Shown: one piece after another, positions 25,161 through 38,416 of the stretch
Layout: each line of letters starts with the position of its first letter
Position numbering within the stretch: the first letter of the stretch is position 1
DNA from: Antennarius striatus
Taxonomy: Eukaryota; Chordata; Actinopteri; Lophiiformes; Antennariidae
Reading direction: 5' to 3'
Assembly: GCF_040054535.1 (NCBI RefSeq)
Contig: NC_090789.1
Location: forward strand, 4,522,697 to 4,586,696
DNA length: 64,000 nucleotides
Translations under genes and position numbers: made by a program
Notes under the pieces: model-generated
The model's database searches: none
Told to the model about the DNA's origin: nothing
The model's input: only the letters and a program-made list of their open reading frames with translations

Positions 25161-28100
25161 AGGAGCTCCAGTTTGGAATTTTTGCATCTGAAATTGGATT
25201 TATCCAAAACTCTCTGTTGAAAGTAGCTAAAATCAGAATCATTATAATAATAAAGCAGAGTGTGACTAACGTTTCGTTATTCAGGTACACCAGTTAACAA
25301 GAGTTCTGCTTGTAATGAGTACTATCAGTGTAGACTGCTGCTGCTGCTTTATGAATCTAAACAAGGTAACAGTCATTAGCAAAAGTTCCGAAAGATGCTA
25401 TTTTTCAAGGTTGCCTGTGGTGCAATCCTGAGTTTAAGACAGCTGCTAGTGATTTAAAGAATTCCTTAATCTGGAGAAATAATGGGAGCATCCAGAGTTT
25501 TCTTTCTATCTAACTATGTGGGATCACAGCTGCTTACTACTGTTTATAATATTCATTTTCATGTTAGCCAAGGTATGAATTCATACATTATTGAATTCTT
25601 CATAAAGTTGCTATGAACCTTTAGGGGTGCAGACAGCGCTTTTTTTTTTTTTTTAGGTGCACAGCCCACGTTGTGGATACTTTGGATGTAAAAGTCAATA
25701 AAGTAAAATAACCAAAAATGTTTTTGTTTTGTTTTTCCTCAAAAAAGCTGTTAACATTTGTTATTGCAGTAATAAAACAGCCAGGTGCTCATTTGACTGA
25801 TTAAAAATTTCTCTCTCTTTTTTAATTTTTTTTATTTATTTCCTGATTATTTAAAAATGTTACTGTTGTATTTGCTGCCCTCTTCATAAAGATTGAATCT
25901 TGGCCTTGCTTTCATCTGACCATCAAATGAATGCTAATATTACTGGGCTACTGCTGAACGTATTAAATAAGTAAATGTATGATAATAAGTTAGCTAAATC
26001 AACCCAAAAGCTAAATCAATGAAACAGTTTGTTGTTCAAGGCTGTTTCTGCTGCACTCAAAAGTGTCGAAAAAAGCCGTTTTTGCAGCTCTAAACCTGTC
26101 CTAACACCTCTGGATGAACCGAAAATGACAAACCTCGTTATTTTCTCATCCAAAATTGTGCTAAGAGAGGGTAGACAGCAAACAGACAAAGAGACTGTTT
26201 CAGATTCATGCCTCTGGTGCTCACCATGTGGCTCTGCTCCTGCTGCCAGGCAGGTACGGAGTGCTTTTCAGATCCTAACCTTGAAATGCAATGCTGACTG
26301 AAGGCTGGTGTGACGGAGATAATGAGTCAGACAAACGTACTTGACCTGCAGAAAGCATTCATGTCTGTAAATAACTGTAGAGGTTTTCAAAGAAACTCAG
26401 GTGATGCCACATTCAGATTAAAATACCAGTGAGACATTTTCAAAAAAAAAAATATTCTGATGTAGTTTTGAATTCAAGATCCAGAAAACCAGAGGTTTAT
26501 CATGATAGTGATTTCTCCCTTACTTATTGTAGTTCAGTGTTCTTGTGAATACCAGGAGGTAAAATCTGCAGAAGATCAAATACAAAAACGAATAAATGTG
26601 TCCATTAAAGGATCAAATATCAATTTAAAATAACAGGTAGAAGAGTGCTAGCAGTGAATTTGAGTTGAGAGGATTTTAAAACAGTTAAAATGTGGGGGAA
26701 AAAAGCAGCAATAAACCTTCTAATCTTTTGCACCCAACCTCTGGAAGGTGAATAAAACCTCGGCGACCCACCAAATTAACGATAATGCACATTGATGTTT
26801 GCCAAAAATGGGGTACCAAGGTAGGTCCTGTCTGTTTTTGTATTCTCAGTATGTATTAAGGCAAGAATAATGAGCTTGCACTTATGAGGTGTATTTTCAT
26901 CACTTTCCGCCTGGTGTGTCAGCTAAAGCAGGGCTTCAAGAGGCTTGATTATGATAACGATGCCAGAAAACAAAGGAAGTCAGATTCTGTAGCAGCGTTG
27001 GGTTTACGGAGCTTATTCTGATTAGCACGAGGGTGTTTCAGCAGTATGCAGTATCAGAGAATGTTCAAAACAGCATGAAGAGTCACACAGTGTCACACTT
27101 TGAAAAGCAGCAACAGTCCGCCCCAATTGCACATTTAATTGCATGATTTTATTTAGATGTTAAATACTTTACTGTGTTTCGCACCAACTGTCATCAATAT
27201 TAATATTAAACTGATATTAAACTGATTACCTGAGGTTTTTTTTTTTTGCTGGAGCAGAGGACCGATGCTTACCTGAGGATGCAATCTGAGAATAAGCAGT
27301 CCAACCCATAAACCTCTGCCTTCAGCAGCAGGCGTATGTGTCAACCAAGAATGGGTCCTCATGTTTGCCGAGGTCAAAGTCATCTGTCAAACCGGCGAGA
27401 CGGCTGGCTGGCTCCACGGAGGTAATTGGTAGCATTGCAGCCTTCTACGAGAAGCTTGAAATGAAAATGTTGCCGTTTGTCAGGGAAGGAGTGCAACCTC
27501 TCACCTCCGATTGGTGGGCTATAACGGAAATCTCACATACTGAATGTAACAGCACAGAAAAAGAAACAGCCATGATATAGAACACTGACACGTGTTAAAA
27601 ATACGACATATTTGTAGTGTTGAAATCTTTTGAACGGATAAGCTGAGGGCCAATCTATTGATAGTTGCCTTTGTGCAAATCATTTTGCCGTTTGGTCGTT
27701 TCCTGAGCTTATTGAATGGTAAACTGAGCCAATTTCAAGCGTAAGTCATCAGAAAACTTTTAAGGCTCCGGTATGAATGTTGTCCCTTTTGCAAATATTG
27801 GTTCTGCCTGAAAAGTGAAGGCTTTAAAATGAGAAAAATCAGAGGTTCTTTTACAAAGAAGAGAAATTAGTAATCCTCTGCTCATCCCTGCTCGAGGCTA
27901 GTCGCATGAGGCTATATTAGCTACTACTCTCAATGCTCAGCTGATCCTTCCGGGATGCTTTGTAGGGGAATGTGGGCATCAAGAATTAACAAGAAGAACA
28001 ACGACTCAGAAATTATAAACGGATTTTAATGAAACGTTTTGAAGAGGTGGAGCAGGGCCCAAATGAACAATCCATTAGATTAGATTAGTTTTGTTTTTTT

Positions 28101-29400
28101 TTCTTCATTGATCTGCTAACTCTCATCGTTCTTGTTTCATGCCTCAGGCAGTCGTCTGGAGAGGAGAAGCTCCGGTGAACACACTGTCTGCACGAAATAC
28201 AGTCAGACAACAAATAGCTGGTGAGCATACTGAGGCATTTAACATTCCAACTGCCATGAACTATCAACAGACATTATTATTACCAATAAAACAGTTCAGC
28301 AGTGTGACATCTCATCTTTTCCCGTGTGCAGCCAGACCATGCTCTCCTGGTATGTCAAGCAATATAGACATAACATGTTATTTATTATCTCAATCTCAGC
28401 CAGTCGAACCACTTGTATTTGTAATATACTGTATGTCTCAACATGAATACCTATCTGTCTTTTTTCATATCTTCCTTTTCTCTCATTTTCTTTGTCTATT
28501 TTACTTTCAAATGGAAGAAGAAATAGAAAACCTTTGCTTCAATGTGTCCAACTGTGCAGAACAGTTAGTAGGATTTGATTCAGCTGGGGAACCCCTGCTG
28601 GTCCTCCATAAAATGAAGGGAACATAATGCCCAGATTGATCTGTCTTCATTCATGCTCTGAGACCACCAACCATAGGTTTCTTTCATTGGTCCGGCAACA
28701 TGATCACCATCTACCACTGACGTGAGTGAAGAATGACAATTTTATCCACTCAGACGTTGTTCTGTGAGAATTACAGTCTGCTGAGAAAAAGCTTATTCCT
28801 CCTTCATCCTTTACCGTTTCTCTTCTTTCTTCTTGTCCTGAACTGTTGAGCAACTTCTGCACAAGCAGTAGTTCCGTCAACTCTGTGGAGGAAATTACCG
28901 TTCCCTTCAGATCCAGTCTCTTTCAAGAGACATTTTCATTTTGCACAAATTATTCCACAATTTATCTATTTTTTTTTTATCATCATCACATTTGGAGATA
29001 GTTCTTATTGAATATGTTTGGCAAAGGCAAATGAACATGACTGCTGTTTATGAAAGTGTATGATTTAGTGTGGCTTTTTTATCACCATCCAGGTCCAGGT
29101 GCTCCCACAGCGACTTTATTGTATTATTTTATCAATAACCCATCTATAATACTATTTCCGTACTTTTAGACATGTCCATTCCACAACAAAATTAAATAAT
29201 GTTCTTACTATATCTTCTTGGTATGCTTTTCGTGCAGCAGTTATTTATAAATGATCTGAGTGGCTTTTGGTTGCAAAAGAAGTAAAAGCTTTAATGTTTC
29301 GGCTTAAAAACTGCATTAAGCCCAATGGGGTTACATTTGTCATGGGGGGGAGGGGGTGCTACAGGGTGCAATAAAATAAATAAATAAGAAAAAAAAAAAA
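25161..29400. other. Intergenic, no gene seen
   Basis: AT-rich, with A/T homopolymers. The longest open frame (28139-28627, 162 codons) shows no domain, signal peptide or family resemblance and has AT-rich non-coding texture. Confidence 0.5.
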
Positions 29401-29419
29401 ACACAACAAAAAAAAAAAG

Positions 29420-29432
29420 TATATATATATAT

Positions 29433-29514
<82 letters not shown>
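29420..29514. repeat. (AT)n microsatellite
   Basis: About 95 nt of AT units with one interruption near 29445, preceded by A-rich runs. It is self-complementary and likely to extrude as a cruciform or to be unstable in length. Confidence 0.95.
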
Positions 29515-29518
<4 letters not shown>

Positions 29519-31825
29519 TTATTTATACAGAAAAATCAGGCATTTTCATACCTAAAAATTGTCATATTGAAATATTGTTTTATCTTGTTTCATGCTTGAG
29601 GAACCTGCTTTTATCAAAATACAGATAGATACCAGAGAGAACATAGTGAGTCTTTATTATTATTTTTTTTAAAAAGGATAATTTCCTCAGCAGTTGCTGG
29701 AGACCAAAACCTAGATAGAAGAGTAAATCGTGGAAATACGTTCACCAGAGAAATGACACAGCGTTAACCATAATATTGCTATGCTTGCTGTGTGCAAAGT
29801 TTATAATGTGACAGTATGTGTGCTGTGTTTTTATCCTCATTTGAAGCCCCTGAATGGCTGAAAACAAATAACACTGAGGAAATATAACTCAGTTAATAAG
29901 AAATATGTCACATGTCATGTCTTGAAACTTGAACAGGACACAGTTGTGCAGAGGTTTCTGTCTGGATGGCCTTTTTGTAACGACGGATGGTGGATGGTGG
30001 GATTAAAATGAAAGCTGTAAATATCTTTCAGGTAAAATGAGCTGTCCTCAGCAGGACTGGTTATTGACTGAGTTAAATGTGATGCAGCATCACAATATCC
30101 AGGACAAGAAGCTGGTGAATTGAGTATAAATATAAAAGTACGACAGGAATTTAGGGGCAATGAAATCTAATTAATGATGTATTTCAAGCTTCTACTGGAG
30201 CAGCAGTTATATCAGAGCAGTAACTGCTTCTTTACTTTCCTTCCAGATGGAACACTGTCAGTGCTGCATAACCTTGCTGATAATATAAACTCATGTGGTT
30301 CTTTCTCTGCAGGACGCTAGCAGGTTATTACACTTGTCTTTCTCGTGCGATGTTTCACTCTTAAACCTTTCTTTTGACTTTCCTTAACATTTTTTGAATA
30401 CAAACAAGACGTTGGCAATAAGCACCCTGCTGGGGTATTTGCTTAGCTTTGCTGTTAACAGATGCACAGCAAGTCAACAATATTTTGACATTGGTGTAAT
30501 TGAAAGCTTTTCCCAGCTCTCTTGATTTTTCTCAGCAGGAATGTGCTGGATTGCAAGATGGGCTCAGGGGCCCATAAGCAGCTGCTTGGTGAGGGGCGAC
30601 CTTCACACAAATTCAGAGCTAGCAGGATGTAGATGCTCAGTGGAGGGTCGCCCGGTTGGAGGACACTTCAATAGACACCTGCAGTTCGCTCTTTGTGCCA
30701 TATTATCCCTTTATCCCCCCCCTTTTTTTTAGGTTTAAAGAAAAGGGAATGAACAGGAAGGAGAGAATGTCAGGGAAGGTGGGGTGTGGGGGGTTGAGGA
30801 ATAAGGGAAATGACACAGATCACAGATGCAGTGGATATAGGGAGCCAGATGGACAAAAAAAGGGGAAAAGGTTGTATGTAGACATAGCAGTGCTTCGAGC
30901 TAAATGCAAACATATAGAAGAAATACGTACTACATCATTTCCTGACAGAATTGCTGACTGGGTACTTCATTGCATTCTAAACTCTACATACAGTTTTCCT
31001 ATAATGGAGTACTTTCTGTAAATGAGGCTGGTTAAAAGGAAACCATTGAGAGATTCCACATGGATGAATAGAAAAAGAAAAATTGTGAGGTTTCTTTGAT
31101 GAAAGGAAGTTTGGCAAATTCTGATCAAGGGAATACAGTAGATTAAAACATAGTCTGAATGTTTTCCAGTGATGACAAGTGGGGGTTGTGTTTTCTGTAT
31201 TCATTGTTTGTGCAGTTTTATTAATTTTTTTTACATACTTCAATATTACATATTGCTACAGGTAATTCAATAATCTGATAAGTATTGTGTCTTTAAGACA
31301 CAGGTGTGCCGTAAGCTCATGTGACCTCTGTGACCAATCATAAGGAAGTGGTTTCACTGCAATCAGTTTCAGCTTGCAGCCAATTGGTAAGTCTCTATAA
31401 TTCATTGTTTTTTTAATCTGCTTTATGTTGCATGATGCATGTTGTCACCCATCTGCTACTGCATTGGGCTGCATCTGCTTCTTGCTTGTATAAGCTGTGG
31501 ATGACATGATGACTTATTGCTCTGGTAAAATTCTAACAGTTTAGTGGCTGATAAAGTTCAAAACAGTTGACATCATACCTGAGCTGTCATGTAAAGCTCA
31601 CGCCTGGACTGGTGCGTTTACCATCCCACCCTTGTCCGTCATTGGGTTGGAATTCTGTGGCCTACATCCTGGTTTGCCGCTGGGCATCATGGGAGCTGTG
31701 GTCTCAATTGTTGAAAGTTCAATTGTTGAACTTTATTAGTGCTATTATGTCTATTGTGTTATAAATAGAGGGTTCATTGACGATTTTTGTGATGAAATAT
31801 GGGATGCTATGATTCTTATTATCGT
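29515..31825. other. Intergenic; promoter-like patch near 31345-31400
   Basis: No gene recognised. Around 31345-31400 two CCAAT-type boxes (GACCAATCATAAG and AGCCAATTGG) are followed within 20 nt by TCTATAA, a promoter-like arrangement about 0.5 kb ahead of the Ser/Thr-coding minisatellite. It could easily be chance. Confidence 0.3.
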
Positions 31826-31860
31826 TGCTTATTATTATTGTTATTATTATTGTTATTATG
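31826..31860. repeat. (TTA)n-rich microsatellite
   Basis: TTATTATTG-type units immediately before the large minisatellite. Confidence 0.8.
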
Positions 31861-31916
31861 ATTTTAATATAAGGGAAACATTACTTTTCTCAAACATTCA
31901 GGTTTATTACCTACTG

Positions 31917-33020
31917 CAAGTTCCACTATGTCAACTGCTACTGCTGCTAGTTCCACTATGTCATCTGCTACCAATTTCACTATGTCAACTGCTACTGCTG
32001 CTAGTTTCACTATGTCTGTTACTCCTGCTGCATATTTCACTATGTCAACTGCTACTGCTGCTAGTTTCACTATGTCTACTGCTGCTAGTTCCACTATGTC
32101 AACTGCTGCTAGTTCCACTATGTCAACTGCTGCTAGTTCCACTATGTCAACTGCTGCTAGTTCCAGTATGTCAACTGCTACTAGTTTCATTATGACTGCT
32201 GCTAGTTCTGCTATGTCAACTGCTACTGCTGCTAGTTCCAATATGTCAACTGCTACTAGTTTCACTATGACTGCTGCTAGTTCCACTATGTCAACTGCTA
32301 CTGCTGCTAGTTCTACTATGTCAACTGCTACTAGTTTCACTGTGACTGCTGCTAGTTCCACTATGTCAACTGCTACTGCTGCTAGTTCCACTATGTCAAC
32401 TGATGCTAGTTCCACTATGTCAACTGCTACTGGTTTCACTATGACTGCTGCTAGTTCCGCTATGTCAACTGCTACTGCTGCTAGTTCCATTATGTCAACT
32501 GCTACTAGTTTCACTATGACTGCTGCTAGTTCCACTATGTCAACTGCTACTGCTGCTAGTTCTACCATTGTCAACTGCTACTAGTTTCACTGTGACTGCT
32601 GCTAGTTCCACTATGTCAACTGCTACTGCTGCTAGCTCCACTATGTCAACTGCTGCTAGTTCCACTATGTCAACTGCTACTGGTTTAACTATGACTGCTG
32701 CTAGTTCCGCTATGTCAACTGCTACTGTTGCTAGTTCCACTATGTCAACTGCTACTAGTTTCACTATGACTGCTGCTAGTTCCACTATGTCAACTGCTAC
32801 TGCTGCTAGTACCACTACGTCAACTGCTACTGCTGCTAGTTCCACTATGTCAACTGCTACTAGTTTCACTATGACTGCTGCTAGTTCCACTATGTCAACT
32901 GCTACTGCTGCTAGTACCACTACGTCAACTGCTACTGCTGCTAGTACCACTACGTCAACTGCTACTAGTTTCACTGTGACTGCTGCTAGTTCCATTATGT
33001 CTGCTGTTACTGCTGCTCTT
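31917..33020 (+). repeat. 1.1 kb coding-phase minisatellite (Ser/Thr/Ala repeats)
   Basis: Tandem units of 30, 24 and 21 nt, encoding MSTATAASST, MSTATSFT (or MSTAASST) and MTAASST. These often line up as a 75-nt higher-order unit. About 37 units start with ATG. Every unit-length variant is a multiple of three, so one + frame stays open from before 31928 to 32584. A one-base slip near 32565 (ACCATTGTC where other copies read ACTATGTC) moves the reading to another frame, which is open from 32568 to the TAA at 33033. The predicted product is mucin-like (Ser/Thr/Ala, no Cys). The minus strand is also open, a by-product of the unit composition. No signal peptide or neighbouring coding exon is recognisable, so a real gene is unproven. 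Confidence 0.9.
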
Positions 33021-33030
33021 GAGAAAAGGA

Positions 33031-33036
33031 AATAAA
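33031..33036 (+). terminator. AATAAA overlapping the stop of the repeat frame
   Basis: The repeat frame ends LEKRK-stop, and its TAA lies inside AATAAA. It is meaningful only if the minisatellite is transcribed on +. Confidence 0.25.
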
Positions 33037-36000
33037 CAAAAGTGGAATTTCTGAGTGATATCCTTGGCACGTTAGGATGTCCTTTCCTTTGGGTGAAAGA
33101 CACGGAACAACCACAGTTGTGTTTAACAGGAAACGAGTGCTTTACTGTCAGCTGCACGCTACTTTAATGTTTCAATATTTCACCACCTCTCTGCTATCAC
33201 AGTGAAAGAAGTGAGGGAAGTGGTTTCCTCTGTTAAAGGAAGCAGAGTGCACTTCGACGTGTTGTGATGACTGGTGTGTCGAGTGGCGTCTGATTAGGAA
33301 TCAAAACACTTATACTTGCAGTCAGTTCCTGTTTCCTTATTTATTTATTTTCTACCCTTTTGCTTCTAAGCCAGCCTTGTCAGCTGTTAACCTCCAAATT
33401 CTGACCTCCAGAGGATGAATGGAAACTAATATTTACACATAAAATACCAACTTTCACTACGATTTACATTATCTTTGAATAAGAAACAACCACTGAATTC
33501 CACTGCACCATACAGCTTCACACCTTTAGGGATCAGAGGCCCTGGATAATGGCTTTGTAAGACTTTGCAGAAATGTTCTCCAGAGCAAATGTAATTATGG
33601 CCTGACGGCAGGCAGAGGCCTTCACAAAGGCCTGATCATCAGAGGCTGGTGACTGGTGCATGCAGTCCAGGACTGGAGGAGGCAGTGATGCTGAAAAGTA
33701 ATTAAAGTCACCTGTAGAGCGGGGGCCATGCATCCTGCACCCCAAGCTTGGTCCGGGACTCCTTTTAGACTTTCAACAGCTTAACTGTTCTCGCACTGCT
33801 TTTCTTTTCCGGTTTTGCCTTTATATTTTCCCTCACATCCTGCTGCTAAACTTTCTCTTGCTGGCTCACACTGTTTTTATCACACTGTCCATCATGCCTC
33901 CCACCTGAGTGTTTTTCTCTCCTCCCCATCACTCCCTGACTCATGAGGGCTACAGCTCCCTGTTACCTGTATGTGGAAGAGTGGTAGATAAAAGGTCCAC
34001 AGCATTCATTAGGTTTGTCCCAAAAAACTGTGGCAGATTTGTGCACATTTTTATACGCAGTATTGACTGTTGATCAAAAAATTTTTCCAGTCGGGGCCCC
34101 GTCAAACCACCACCTTGACACCCTACCTTCCACACACTTATTTACATGCACACACAGATGCAGTCTCATGTTTTTGCCAACTCCATTAGATCAAGTACTT
34201 TTGCTTTGTGTGCAGTTATTGCCACCCAAACATCTATGCTATGCAGAGGAGTGAAAGGTTCACCATTCTTCTGCTGCCCTGTTCATAAACTGCGGCTCAC
34301 CCATGGTGAAAAGACTGGAAGCCGTTGTGTAACTATGGAGATTGGTTATTTAATCCACTTTTTAACAAAACCCTTACTCAAGTTTCATGTTGGACAGACT
34401 GACAGACACTCTCTTGGACACCACCACCAGGTGGAGAAAGATTCAACGCTGCTGGGTCTAATTTTCTCACATACCGTACATATAAACTCCACATCCTACT
34501 CAACGTAAGCAACAAGCTGGCTAATGAGTGCTGGTAGAGAGTAAGAATAATCACAAATCCCAGTGATGTGAAGGACCAATATACAACCATTTAGTGAATA
34601 TGGTGCTTTGTGGCAGGACAAATCCCCTCACACTGTGTTCTTTGTTTCATTTTGAGGTAATCGTATTGGCCGCTGTGCTGTTTTCTTGCTGCTAGTAAGG
34701 GAAAGTGCTGATTTGTCATTTTGGAGGGCATGAGGAACTAAGCAGCTTATGCATTTAGCCCCTTCCGACGATACGAATGTGAAGTCTCTCATACTGCTCT
34801 AATATTTGCACAGTTCAGAATGTGCCCTTCCGGCTTGTGTTCCTTACATCTGAAATCTTTTTTACTTTCTAATAAGAAATAATAAACTTCTGGCTGAGTC
34901 AAAATCAAATTCTTAGCCCGGGTTTAGTTATACATAAAGTCACATACTTTTTATTCCTGTCACAGATGGTGGGTGTATTGTGGAGAGACTGGTTTGATTG
35001 TGTTCAAGCACTCAGGTCTGCAGGGTGGAACTGAAAAGTCAGGAATTAGGTAGGTTGACATTGTGGCTTTTGAACAAGGCAGCGCTGAAAGCGTGAGCTA
35101 CCATGCACCCCTTGAAGAGACTGAGTGACATGCATGAGAGAGAGGATTTTTTTTTTTTTGTGTTTGTTTGAGTGAAATACTCCACATGATGAAAGTAGAG
35201 TACTGCTCCATTTCCATATTTCTCAGAAGAAAAATCAAAAGCACTGAAGGAGACGAACAGAACAACACATCTGCAATTTAGGGAAAACTTCAGAGATTTC
35301 CTGCTGAGGTTTGTTCCTTTTGTAAAATATGGTCTTAGCATTGTAAACTCCATTGTAAGCTGGTGACACTAAATGGATCGCGTTGGATATTAAGATATTT
35401 GAGGGGAGGTGGGGACTTGATATCAATCCAGCTAGTTTGATGGTTTTGCAGCTTATTTTTTTTAAGCTTGATTGCTGGGGGCCCCTCGTGACCAGAAGTA
35501 ATGAGAACCGCCGCAATAAACACACCATTTCGAAATTAAAAATCCAATTTATTGAGAATTCTCCGTACAGTGTGGCACAAAGCTTTTGGAGAACATTTAT
35601 TTGTCTTCAAGCAGAAGCTGCGAATGTGCGATTTAAGTGTTGATATCGCAGCATGTGAAGTAATGTGAACGTCATTGGAACATCATAAATTAAATGACAT
35701 GCAGAAAATTTTCTGTCTCATTCCTGCTATTAAGGATAAATGGATGTAATGGTGAGAGGCAGTAGATATGCTGTATGTTATAGCAGGAGGGACATTTATC
35801 TCAAACAAGCTCAGTAATCAATGTGGAAGGCAATTATTAATTAACATCCAGGCAGGGGCTTGTTTCACTGTGACGTGGCTTCATGGGGAGTAAACAGGTT
35901 CCATTATTTTACCATTGTGGGAAAAAAAATGTCGACTGCGTTTTAGTCTATATAACCGTCAACATTTAAATATTCTTGACTAGCAACCAACCAATCTAGT

Positions 36001-36580
36001 TGACTGCGTTTTTTCTTCGTATCTTCATATTCTAATTTGGCATGCATGTTCATTATGTCTCCAAACATTCATTAAACTCAGATGAAATCCAAGAATTCAT
36101 GAATTCTGAGCACCACAAATACAAATTAAACACTTTGACATGTGCGTTTTTAACAGCAGCAGAATACCCTATGTGTAATAACATACTTCACTTTGAGGAT
36201 GAGCTAGTGTATGTCTCTACTCTGATGTGGGGACATATTTAACGGCCCGAGTTCATTCCAGGGATGACTGATTAGTTCCACACACAGATGGAAAGTTTTT
36301 ACTGCTCAACAATTTAAACTATTTTGGTCTGCTGCTGTTTAAGACCTCATAAAACCCAACTCTGACATTGTAACATGGCGAACGCTTCCAATGAAAATAT
36401 GAGCAGAGTGGATGAGTTTAATGCTGTTTAGGCAGCGATGACTCAATGATGTGCTGCAGAGGCATTGTTTCACTATCTCGTAATATCTGGTCTTGGCAGC
36501 GGAACATCTAAGGGCTTCTGAGGGTGAAGTGTTGAAAAGGATGAAGACATGATGAAGACTCACTAGCACAGGTGGATTAA
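33037..36580. other. Intergenic, no gene seen
   Basis: Single-copy-looking sequence. 35640-35920 is repeat-poor with TAAT-rich text and could be a regulatory element; nothing coding was recognised. Confidence 0.45.
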
Positions 36581-36584
36581 AACA

Positions 36585-36598
36585 TTGCCACCTCCTGG
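36585..36598 (-). promoter_or_regulatory. CTCF-like motif (minus orientation, weaker)
   Basis: Minus strand reads CCAGGAGGTGGCAA, two mismatches to the CTCF core CCASYAGRKGGCRS. Confidence 0.3.
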
Positions 36599-37430
36599 AT
36601 CTTTGTTGTCATTGTGTTTTCTAACGGAATATTATGTTAAAATGCAGTCAAATAAGTCTAAGCATTTTTATACCCTAAGAGGAACCAGCCTTTGCATGTC
36701 ATGCCAGTGATCATATTCCAGGTCGTGTTCAGGACTCTGAAACAAATGACCTTACCAAACAGAGGTAAAAATTTAACAGCCAGTTAATTATTTTATACGT
36801 GTTTTTTTGAGACTAGTCTGACTTTACATGAGAGAATTCTTTCCTTAAACGGTTCAACACATCAATCACAGAGCGGATGATGGCAGATTACACTTGAATT
36901 GATATATTTTCTTTTGGAACAAACACATTTATGTCTTGAGAAGTCACAATAAACAAACCCTTTACTTAGGACACCCAGGGCCATGTCATCAGCATATTTT
37001 AATATATTAACTTTTTTTTTTTTTCCGTTCAGTTTATTCATCTGGATAAAAAAGCAATCATGATGAAACCACAGACACCCAAGGTGCACTACACCAGAAA
37101 TAACCTCATCAGAGAAAATTCTTCAATCCCCTCCTGTTTGTGCCTATGAGCCTGTTGACCTAGACAACACTTGAGGCCCCCATTTATCTCCAGAGGAGAC
37201 CCTCGCTATCAGAGAAAGATGATTATGTTGCGCTGTGTTTTCATGGGAAGTGGGTTTTCCAGGGCTGCAACTAATAATTGTTTTCATTGCTGATTAATCT
37301 GGTGATTATTTTCTCATTTAAATGTACCCCGTGATGCTTGCAAACATGACTGATGCAAAGCAGTGAGCGAGTTGATAATTTTGTCTGCTGTTTGTCGACA
37401 CGCACAAACACATTGCTGGTGTCCTATCGG

Positions 37431-37444
37431 CCAGCAGGTGGCGG
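37431..37444 (+). promoter_or_regulatory. CTCF-like motif, full core match
   Basis: CCAGCAGGTGGCGG fits the CTCF core CCASYAGRKGGCRS at every position. It lies between convergent lratd2 and trib1, where an insulator or domain border could sit. Binding is inferred from motif only. Confidence 0.5.
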
Positions 37445-37763
37445 TAATCTGCAGAGAAGCAGAGGAAAGTTACAACACAAATAAAGAAAAGGTTTTTGAT
37501 TTTTAAACATGGACCTAAACATAAAACACTTCAAAAATTCATTGTGTGAAGAGGGACTCGTACTTCATATATTTACTGGACTCGGAAGATTTTGCATACT
37601 TAAGCTATTTAGGCAACCGGCAACAAAGCTCCTGAACTCTAATACATTTTGTCATAATCATAAAATAACTTAAATAAGTTTAACATTCAAGTGTCTCACT
37701 TAAAAATTCTAATATAGTTTATTTATAATGATGTAAAGCAGAAACATAAACCATTCCTCAAGG

Positions 37764-37802
37764 CATTCATTCATTCATTCATTCATTCATTCATTCATTC
37801 AT
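37764..37802. repeat. (CATT)n microsatellite
   Basis: About nine CATT units directly joined to a LINE-tail-like repeat, the usual 3' arrangement of these elements. Confidence 0.95.
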
Positions 37803-37900
37803 CGTCTTGACCGCTTCTTCATCTTTTGCGGGTCACAAGGGTTGCTGGTGTCTATCCCAGCTGATTTACAGGTGAGAGGCGGCAAACACTCGGGTGTGAA
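37803..37900 (+). repeat. LINE-tail-like teleost repeat fragment
   Basis: 'GACCGCTTCTTCATCTTTTG', 'CGGGTCACAAGGGTTGCTGG' and 'TGTCTATCCCAGCTGATTTA' run in the same order as the common teleost repeat tail (CCGCTT...GGGTC...GGTG.CTATCCCAGCTGA...GGCGAGAGGCGG). It is truncated after GTGAGAGGCGGCAAACACTC. Confidence 0.7.
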
Positions 37901-38203
37901 GCCAGTGCTACATTTTTTTATTTAAATGTGTATTAACTGACTTTGTTAAAAGTCATTTTAAAAAGCCATTCTGGTGTGTTAAAGATCATATTATTATTAT
38001 TGTGAATCCCATGTGGTTCACATGTACCGAATCCGTCTCCATTGCAACTGTTTTACCTTTTGCAGCTAAAGAATAGTCTGACCAAAATCCACGCATCAGC
38101 ATGAACACAGAAGGTTGATTTCTACAACATTTATATTATACAAAAATAGATTTCACATGTCAGCAAAAGCGTTCCTTCTAGTGTCCTTTCCTGTGATATT
38201 CAT

Positions 38204-38217
38204 CCACAAGGTGGCAG
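38204..38217 (+). promoter_or_regulatory. CTCF-like motif
   Basis: CCACAAGGTGGCAG, one mismatch to CCASYAGRKGGCRS, same orientation as the one at 37431. Confidence 0.4.
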
Positions 38218-38416
38218 TAAAGAGTCACATATCCACAACAACAAAAATGGTGGATTATGGGATGATACTATGTAGAAAACAGGGGTAAAAGTGGAGGCAC
38301 TACTGTGATCCGTGAGTCCATTAGGGAGAGAGTTTTTATTTTTATTGTGTTCTTCATAATGTCCAGACATTTCCCCCAAAACGTCCTCCCCACTTTATCA
38401 CCTTGTGAGGTTCTAA

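Noticed and set aside
28139..28627. 162-codon + open frame
   Set aside because: No recognisable domain and AT-rich non-coding texture; length is compatible with chance over 64 kb in six frames.
31809..32195. Leu-rich + frame (LCQLLLLLV repeats) over the start of the minisatellite
   Set aside because: A shifted reading of the same repeat that stops after about 390 nt; the Ser/Thr frame is longer.
31917..33020. CRISPR-like array
   Set aside because: Units are directly contiguous, with no unique spacers, in a vertebrate genome; this is a minisatellite.
31864..33157. Long minus-strand open frames (ELAAVAVDIV-type repeats) over the minisatellite
   Set aside because: They follow from the unit composition (no TTA, CTA or TCA in that phase). 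The + frame has the better boundaries, though neither is proven.
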